From: Liolophura sinensis
Taxonomy: Eukaryota > Mollusca > Polyplacophora > Chitonida > Chitonidae
Assembly (NCBI RefSeq): GCF_032854445.1
Contig: NC_088301.1
Span: 32,474,402-32,538,401, forward strand
Length of the DNA: 64,000 nt
Reading direction: 5' to 3'
Positions 12,701 to 21,700 of this stretch are shown here, piece by piece; position 1 is the stretch's first letter; each line of letters begins with the position of its first letter. A program made the translations under genes and the position numbers. The notes below the pieces were generated by a model. It did not search any database and had not been told where the DNA came from. It worked only from the letters and a program-made list of their open reading frames with translations.

Positions 12701-15700
12701 TAGCATTGAAAATGACAAAACACTCCTGGAAAACTCCTTGAATTTCATTTTCACATACTTGTACGAACCCTGTAACTACTTCAGATATTGTCCTATGTTG
12801 GTAAAATGTTGTGTGCCACATTCATTTTGTGGTCTCTTGTCTAGCTTGATCCATGCGTTCATATTGCACATTATGCGTCGGCTCTAAAGTTTCTGAAATT
12901 GTTTCTCATAGGTATGGGCAGCTGAAGCAACAGTACGAGCTGAAGGTCCATGAGGCCTCACTGGTTAAGTCACGCCTAGAGAAGAGCACCCACCACCAGC
13001 AGCTTGAAGAGGTTAATGCTCTCAAACAGTCTGTAGGTAGGTTCACTGTCAGCAATCATTTAACTGTCTGACCAGTTACACAGTAGCTTCACATGGCCTC
13101 GCTGGTTAAGTCACGCCTAGAGAAGAGCACCCACCACCAGCAGCTTGAAGAGGTTGATGCTCTCAAACAGTCTGTAGGTAGGTTCACTGTCAGCAATCAT
13201 TTAACTGTCTGACCAGTTACACAGTAGCTTCACATGGCCTCGCTGGTTAAGTCACGCCTAGAGAAGAGCACCCAACACCAGCAGCTTGAAGAGGTTAATG
13301 CTCTCAAACAGTCTGTAGGTAGGTTCACTGTCAGCAATCATTTAACTGTCTGACCAGTTACACAGTAGCTTCACATGGCCTCGCTGGTTAAGTCACGCCT
13401 AGAGAAGAGCACCCACCACCAGCAGCTTGAAGAGGTTAATGCTCTCAAACAGTCTGTAGGTAGGTTCACTGTCAGCAATCATTTAACAGTCTGACCAGTT
13501 ACTCAGTAGCTTCACATGGCCTCACTGGTTAAGTCACGCCTAGAGAAGAGCACCCAACACCAGCAGCTTGAAGAGGTTAATGCTCTCAAACAGTCTGTAG
13601 GTAGGTTCACTGTCAGCAATCATTTAACAGTCTGACCAGTTACTCAGTAGCTTCACATGGCCTCACTGGTTAAGTCACGCCTAGAGAAGAGCACCCAACA
13701 CCAGCAGCTTGAAGAGGTTAATGCTCTCAAACAGTCTGTAGGTAGGTTCACTGTCAGCAATCATTTAACTGTCTGACCAGTTACTCAGTAGCTTCACATG
13801 GCCTCACTGGTTAAGTCACGCCTAGAGAAGAGCACCCAACACCAGCAGCTTGAAGAGGTTAATGCTCTCAAACAGTCTGTAGGTAGGTTCACTGTCAGCA
13901 ATCATTTAACAGTCTGACCAGTTACTCAGTAGCTTCACATGGCCTCACTGGTTAAGTCACGACTGGTGAAGCTTATCAGTGTTTACAGAAACGTGCAGAG
14001 CAAATGATAAACACTGCATCGTCCTTATATGCTTTTAGCCTATAAAGATACCTCTCTTTTCTACTGTGCAATATGGTAGAAATACGGCTTTTCAGGATCC
14101 AGTATCACTTCCAAGTATAGGACGTTCACGTAGTATGATCCCACAAATTTTACTGGACCACATTCAAAGCTGTATAATAAATGCATATGTGTGCGTCACA
14201 TGTGGGAAAGTTGTCACAACAGTATCTTTCCAAAGGTTGGACACTTTGGTTTCTTCCACCTATAAAACCACCCGCTGTCGTATAAGGATCATGGCATTAT
14301 GCAACAATCAACAAATAATTCAAAATGAGGCATGTAATTTTGACCAATACGTGGATAACATAAAGTTCATGTATGAGTGAATGTTTGTGACTGTTGAACA
14401 GAGGAGCAAAAGGAGATTTTGTCAAATGCTGAGGAAGTGCAGAAAAAGGCCAAGGACAAACTGAAGGACCTTCAGGACAAGCTAAAAAATGCCAAAGCTC
14501 TGCGAGAAACTGAACTGAAGAGAGCTGAAGAGGAAGTCACGAAGGCCAAGAAAAAGCTGGAACAGTCTAATAAAGAGACCAAACTAAAACAACAGGTTTG
14601 TCACCTGTACAAGTTTAGTCGTTGTCTATGGCTAGACTGAATTGAACACTGCTAGTAGTTTGGTCCAGTTAAAAGCTAATCTTAACTCACTCTTATCTTA
14701 CCAATAAAATTTTTCAGCAGATATCTACACTCACATGTTGTTTTTATGTAAGTCCAAATTGTGTGACCTCTTTGGTGTTCTTTCACTGAAGTACTGCATC
14801 TGGAGAACAACTTTATTTGAATTACCCACCTAAAGATGCTACAGTCAACCTTGAGAAGATGAACAGATATGACTTTTAATAGCAAGAATGGTTAGTCATA
14901 GTGAAATTAATATGTAAAGCTGTCTCCCATCACACCCTCTTTGTTGGACAGATTTATTTTGAGGCTGTTTGTCACTTCATGATCAAGGAAGCGGAAACCA
15001 ATTTGGTATCTCATTGATCATGCTAATTCACGACAGTTTTAAGAGACCATCTTGTCAATTTATGGTTAGATTAAACATGTTTTCATGTTAGGAGCACCTG
15101 AAGTACAAATCACCCAGAATCAGCCACACAAAGGCCTAAAAGTTTTCAGTAAATTCATCATGAAAAGAAAAGTATTTGTGTCATCACCTAAACATGGTGA
15201 ATCAATTGCAAGATTCATTTACTTTTCAATTTAACCCTCAAATCAGGTATATCTTCATAAATTGTGAATCTGCCAAAATTAAACTGAAAAGTTAGAGTAG
15301 AATATTAGTTCAGATTGCAATCATTTAAAGCCATGCTTGAAGACTGCTTTGGTTGGTTTATTTCATTGGTGTTTAATGGAAATGATTGTACTATTGTAAA
15401 CTGTACCCTCAATCTTTAACAAATTCAACCACAGACACAGTGCATGATTTGGCATATTAATGGTAATTGACGGAAGGGGTTATTATATAATTTCTGTGAA
15501 GTTTGTGTGTCCTGTTACCTGAACAATACATTTTAGTCTTCTTATCTTATGGGGGCGGCTTACTTGCCTTTGGTAAGGCTTCTCAGTGAAGCTTCGTTGT
15601 CTTATGACTGAAAAATTGCTAAGTACGACGTTAACCCCCAAGCACTCACTCACTCACTCTTATCTTATGAATTGTATTTTCATATTACGTCCAAATTTAT

Positions 15701-18700
15701 GCTCTACTGATCAAATTTACTGAGGATTTAAGCTATGCTGTTGTTAGGGTTACTGTCACAGCCAATTTTCAGTGGTATCAGAAAACCAGGTGTCTTGCGA
15801 CAGATTATGGAATCAATGGATTTGAATGGTTTGTCATTAAATGGCATCTATATGTGTTTTTTTTAGTTTTTTGAAATTGACGTTTTTAGCCTACGGCAAA
15901 ATGGTTTAGTGTCCATATAGTTACAGAAACAGAATTTAGTCACTAATTTTCTTTTTCTTTTTCACAGGAGATGGAAAGTTTGCGCCTTGAAAAAGAAGAG
16001 CTGGAGAAAGACATTGCTAATGGTGAGGAGCAGCTGAAGACTGTTGAGGAGGCAATAAGAGAGTATGAGGAGCAGATCCCCCAGCTGCAGCAAGCTTCCT
16101 CAGAGACAAAGGTAAGCTCTCACTCGTGATACTTTTTTAATTTGTCCATTTTGTAGCTTTGTGACAGTATTTCTATTTGGGTACAGGCATGATTTTCATG
16201 TATAGGGTGCCATGCAGAAAGAACGAATAATATTTTAGTGCCATCAATGGTATGATTTTCAGTTGGGTGCATAATTTTACTGACGGGGATTGTCTGTGTA
16301 TTTAGAATGCTTTAAGCTTTATGCTGTGAACTAAGAAGAAGATTTGTGTTTTTGGTTGTATTACTATTTTATATGTAACATTATACTGTAAAGAAAAATA
16401 AAATTTGTGCTTACGGTTGGCATTACTTTTTAATTTACAATAACATTATACGGTGAAGGAAGCACGATGTGTGTTTATGGTTGGCATTACTGCTTAATTT
16501 ACAGTATACTGTGAAGGAATACTGTGAGATTTATAGTTTACAGTTGTGTTTTCCACTAATATTTACAGTAGTGTTGTCATTTGTGTTGTCCAATAATATT
16601 TACGATAGTGTTGTCCACTAATATTTACAGTTGTGTTTTCCAATAATATTTACGGTAGTGTTGTCCACTAACATTTACAGTAGTGTTGTTCACTAATATT
16701 TACAGTAGTGTTGTCCACTATTATTTACAGTTGTGTTTTCCACTAATATTTACGGTAGTGTTGTCCACTAACATTTACAGTTGTGTTGTCCACAAATATT
16801 TACAGTTGTGTTGTCCTCCTTATATTTACAGTTGTGTTGTCCACTAACATTTACGGTAGTGTTATCCACTAACATTAACATTTATAGTTGTGTTGTCCAC
16901 TGACATTTACAGTTGTGTTTTTACTAACCATTTAAAGTTGTGTTTTTGATTACCATTTACAGAAGGCTGTGAAGGATGCCCAGGCTGAGGTTAATGCACA
17001 GAAAGACCGATTAAAATCATGTAACAAGGACATTAGCGATAAAATAAATGAAACTAAATCTCTTCGCAAAGACATTGGGGCCTCTGAGGTGAAGATACAA
17101 GATTTAAAACACAAACTTAAGGAAGAGTCTCAGAAGCTGGTGCTCAGGTAACATTATACACATGTGTTCATTACTTGAGACGAACATACATGTATAGTTA
17201 TCCATTTGTATTTGTATTTTCTAATAATATTCACATGTTTTCGTTAAATTATTATTATGTAAAATATGTTAGAGATTTTAGATAAAGTTCTTCAATGAAA
17301 AGACACCAAACATGACAAAGCATCAGAGAGAGCATTGAAGTGATGACATTACTGAGGGGCTAGGAGAGTAACTTACCAAAGTTTGGTGGTTATTTCAGAC
17401 ACTCATAAATAAATTCTTAGATATGCCATTAGATAACAATCAAATAAATGAAGTCTATGAGGTCCTTCAGTTGAGGTGCAGGAGCATTGTTTTCCTCAGG
17501 ACTTTTCTGTTGTCCTTCACCGTTTAAAAGCTGACTACTGTCATTTAAGTTAAATAATGTTTAGAAAAAAGGGAAAAAGAAACAAAAAACAAGGAAATCA
17601 GTCAATCAATCACTATGCATGAACTGTGTTTCAGATTGAGGGATTTATTGAAGAGATATGACTGGATTGTGGACGAGAAGAAATATTTTGGTCAGCAAAA
17701 CACAGCATATGATTTTGAGACAAACGATCCAAAGGGAAGCTCAGCGGAGAATTCAGAAACTACAGGAGACAAAGAAAAAGCTGTCTACTAGTGTGAATAT
17801 GAGAGCCATGAACATGCTTGGCAAGGCAGAGGAACAAGTAATGTCATATTCTTCATTATTGTACTGTTATTTTTAGAGGGTTCCAGCAGCTTTGCATTAT
17901 CAGATATTCGTTTAAGACCACTTGTCTTCAAAGGTGGAGAAAACATAAAAATGACATAATGTTCAGATGAAAGAGTGGGAAACATTATTCCTTTATGTGG
18001 TCTGCAATATTTTTTCTGATTTTTCCTTAAGGAGAAAAAATACACTTGAAAATAATTTTTTGTAGGGTGGGGTATTTGGGACCACCTTTTGGCATTTATA
18101 GTCTTTATTTAATAATGTCATAAATGAGGATGTAACACAGGTTTAATAAATATTTTGCACTAGAATTTGTTCTTTTCAGCTAACAAATGTATTAAACCTC
18201 AATTTGGATCATATTAATATTTTTAATATGTTCATAAATAGTATCATAATTTAGGTTAAATGCATATGCTTTGATTTAATAAACAAATTTACATTCAAAT
18301 TAATTTATTAGACAATCACCACATCCTTATTTAGAACATTATTATGCAACAATGATAAATACCAAAAGTTGGTCCCAAATACCCACCATACAAAAATATT
18401 TTCAAATACCTTTTGTCTCTTTGAAAAAAAAATCCCAAAAAATATTAAAGGTCATTTGCAAATAAGTTTGATGTTCTTTCATCTGATTTTGGCATCATTT
18501 TTATGTTTTCTTCTCATTTCAACCAATATGATTGTACTGATCTGTATGTCATATGTAGGAAAAGTTTGTCAATAACTTGCCAAAAGTCAGGGGTTTATCC
18601 CAGCTTTCCAGTAGTCTCCACCCATAATCCTAGTCTCATGATATGAGTGAAAAATTCCCATGTATGGCATTAAACGACAAATAAATAAGTCCCTGTATCA

Positions 18701-21700
18701 CTTGATGAGACCTGTTTAGTTAAAAGAAAAGAACATTCATACAACCTATACATTAAATAAAAGAGCTATACTTATATATAAGGTTAAACAAAATATCTCA
18801 TTTTTCAGCCAGCTGTGCGTTTTATTTGAGTATTTATTGACAAACATCGAATGCTCAGTAGTCACTTTCAGGCCACCATTTAAGAGTTTACATACGTCAT
18901 TGTGCTTAGCTTTGCCCAGTAGCACTTCAGGACATGACATTCCAGACACAGTTTGGCAGCCTACACCCATGCATGTAGGCATGATGTGGCCCTCTAGTAC
19001 ATCCCAAACTCTTCCTTCCTAAAGTTGGCTTTGACAGATCTTAGAATCTATGGTTATCATGATATGTGTATTATTTAACTGGGGCTGGAAATGCACATTA
19101 ATCGTATGGTAGGGAGTTATGTCTTAGGTGAAATGACGTCAAAAAGAGTGTTCAAGAGGAGGAAGGGAGACTTTTCATTGAAAAAGTCTAAGATATGGCG
19201 GGACTTTCAGTGTGCCTTGGTTTTGTAATGTTGATCTTTTAAAGCCGTTTTTCTCTCTTACAAAAACTTTAAAAAAATATTCAAAAAATAGAATTCCACA
19301 CAGTGTATAAATTTACAGTATGAATTTATCATAAAGCTTGCAGATTTTGTAATGTTATGTAATTGCTCATGTAATATGTGTGTGTGTGTGTTTGTATTTT
19401 TCACTTTATCACAGTACAATGATCTGATGAAGAAGAGGAAGATTTGTGCTGAATGACAAGAACAAAATCGCAGCTGTCATTACTGAACTGGATAAAAAGA
19501 AGAACGAAGCTTTACAGAAAGCATGGGAACAAGTTAATAAGGCAAGTTACATGTACTTGTGATGATGGAACATTTTATTATATGAGTCATGACAGGGTTC
19601 CAGCTAGCCTTGGAAATTCTTTAAAGCACTAAATTTGTTGAAAGGATTTCAGGACCTTGAAAGCACTTAGAAATAGGTTAGTTTGTGCCTGTGAAATAGC
19701 CTCTGAAAAGATTTGATTCTTTCTTTGTTAAATATAATATTACATGATGATTGAAACAGACCACTGACTAAAGCCAGTTAGCTTAATAGTATGTATTAAT
19801 ATCAGTATGAAGGTTGTACTTTAAACTGATTGGTTTCTTGAAAATCCTGTAAAACAGGGTGGTAGGTGCTTGAAATGACACCTGTTTGAATAACCATGGA
19901 GGGTAGAATAAAAGGAGGCACTACTCAGCTTGGTCATGGTGACCGACTTGCCGAGTGCATGCTGGTCTATTGAGTGATGAAAAGGCTACATGCAGTCTTT
20001 GATGTACCCTGTAAGTTACCAACGAGTAGCTAGACTTGCCAGAAAAGGAACTTTCTCTCAAAGAACACATAAATTGACCTCTATGTGTATATCATAGAAA
20101 GCTGGTCACCAAGACAGTTCTAAATTGCTTATAAAATTACCTATGAGCAAATGTTTGATGACAGCTGTACGAGGCTTGGTTAGGTTGTTACAGTGATCGG
20201 AAAAAGGACTGTGCTGTTAAAAGATTTTTTCGTACTTTGAACTACTTTTCAATTAATTGAGAAAAATAAATTTTGTGTGAAAGTAGATAACATATCAAGT
20301 TATTGACTGCTTATGGCAATGATTAACATTAGAAAACAGTGAGAAAATCAGAATATTGCCTGTCTTTGACACAGTACTGATATACTTTCGGATGAAATGT
20401 CGTAAAAAAAGATTACTCCAACCAAAAGAGCAAAATGACAAGTGTATACATACCAGGTTATTTGGGAGTCAGAAACGTGGAATTCCGAGTTCTTGGAAGT
20501 ATGCAAGAGCTACTTCTGCAATATTTCCTGCCAGGAGCATGTGTGCAAGAGCTTGGCTGCTATCAGGCGTGATACACAGAGCCTATAGGCGAACACATTG
20601 TGTAATGCAGTTCATATATAGTAAGGACACGCTCTAACAAAAGTCACAACATTGCTTGAAGGAAACTTCTCCTGGGTGTGCAGTTGTGTTTTGAAAACCT
20701 CTACATTTGTTATTTCCAAGGTTTAATCTTACTTGTTGATAAATAGAGAAAACGGCAGTTGTTGCATGCTTGGGTGGAATGGTAGGCCTATATACACGTA
20801 GACTTTCAGGCCTGTTTCTAAGCGGTTGCACGGGTGGAGCGGGTGACCTTCATAAATATTTACGTAATAGACAGAATTAGACATATTTGTCCAACTTTCG
20901 GCATTAACCGAGATGATTGAATTGTTTCTAAAATTGTACAAAATACAAACTAGATTATCTCGTGGCCAACTTTTTTTTTTTCAACAATCTCCGGTATAGC
21001 CTTTTGAAGTGAAAATTAACTGAACTCTTGCTGTCCATTTAACTTGCACTTAGCTTGCAATTTTTGTTGTAAGGTTTACATAATCCATTTCTTTTCAGTG
21101 TTGAATACGAAACTTTGGATCAAAATCTAATGGATCAAAATAAATTAAATAACTACTAGTACTGCAAGTGTGTTCCAAATCGAACTAAATAAAGCGGTAG
21201 GAATGCATCATCCACAAATAAACATGTAAATTATTAGATTTACCAAAGCTTTATTTGATAAGCTGATATATCCATAAAAATTCAGTAACTGTAGATCAAC
21301 ATTTGTTGTCATTAGATGGACTAACCCTGTGAAAAAAAAGAAATTGTTTTTTGTTGTTCTTATTCTTGGCTAACCAAACCTGATGTTCCAACAGTTAGAA
21401 GAATAACACTATTAGGCTCAGTGCATCAGCCTTTACTAAGCAGCTGTGATGGTGTCAAATATGTTGTAGATGTCCATCTAGATATTTATTTCTTCACTAG
21501 GACTTTGGTTCAATATTCTCCACTCTGTTACCGGGCACCCAAGCCAAGTTGTCTCCTCCTGAGGGTCAGACTGTTCTTGATGGACTCATAGTTAAAGTGG
21601 CTTCGGAGACGTATGGAAGGAGTCGCTCCACGAACTGAGTGGAGGCCAGAGGTGTGTAGAAAGCTCTAACCTTTATAAAGATTTCTTATTTTGTATACTT

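Noticed and set aside
13102-13958. 141-bp repeat read as in-frame tandem coding repeats of the SMC2 coiled coil
   Set aside because: 141 is divisible by three, but reading through each unit meets TGA in the intron part (VSNHLTV then stop). No copy has the exon's acceptor. The exon at 14402 joins the first copy in correct phase.
14066-14380. 104-codon plus-strand open frame
   Set aside because: It lies in the SMC2 intron just before the exon at 14402, has a different frame and no known motif, and the composition is that of intron sequence.
16537-16962. CRISPR-like array
   Set aside because: The 25-bp units are contiguous without unique spacers, in an animal intron. It is a minisatellite.
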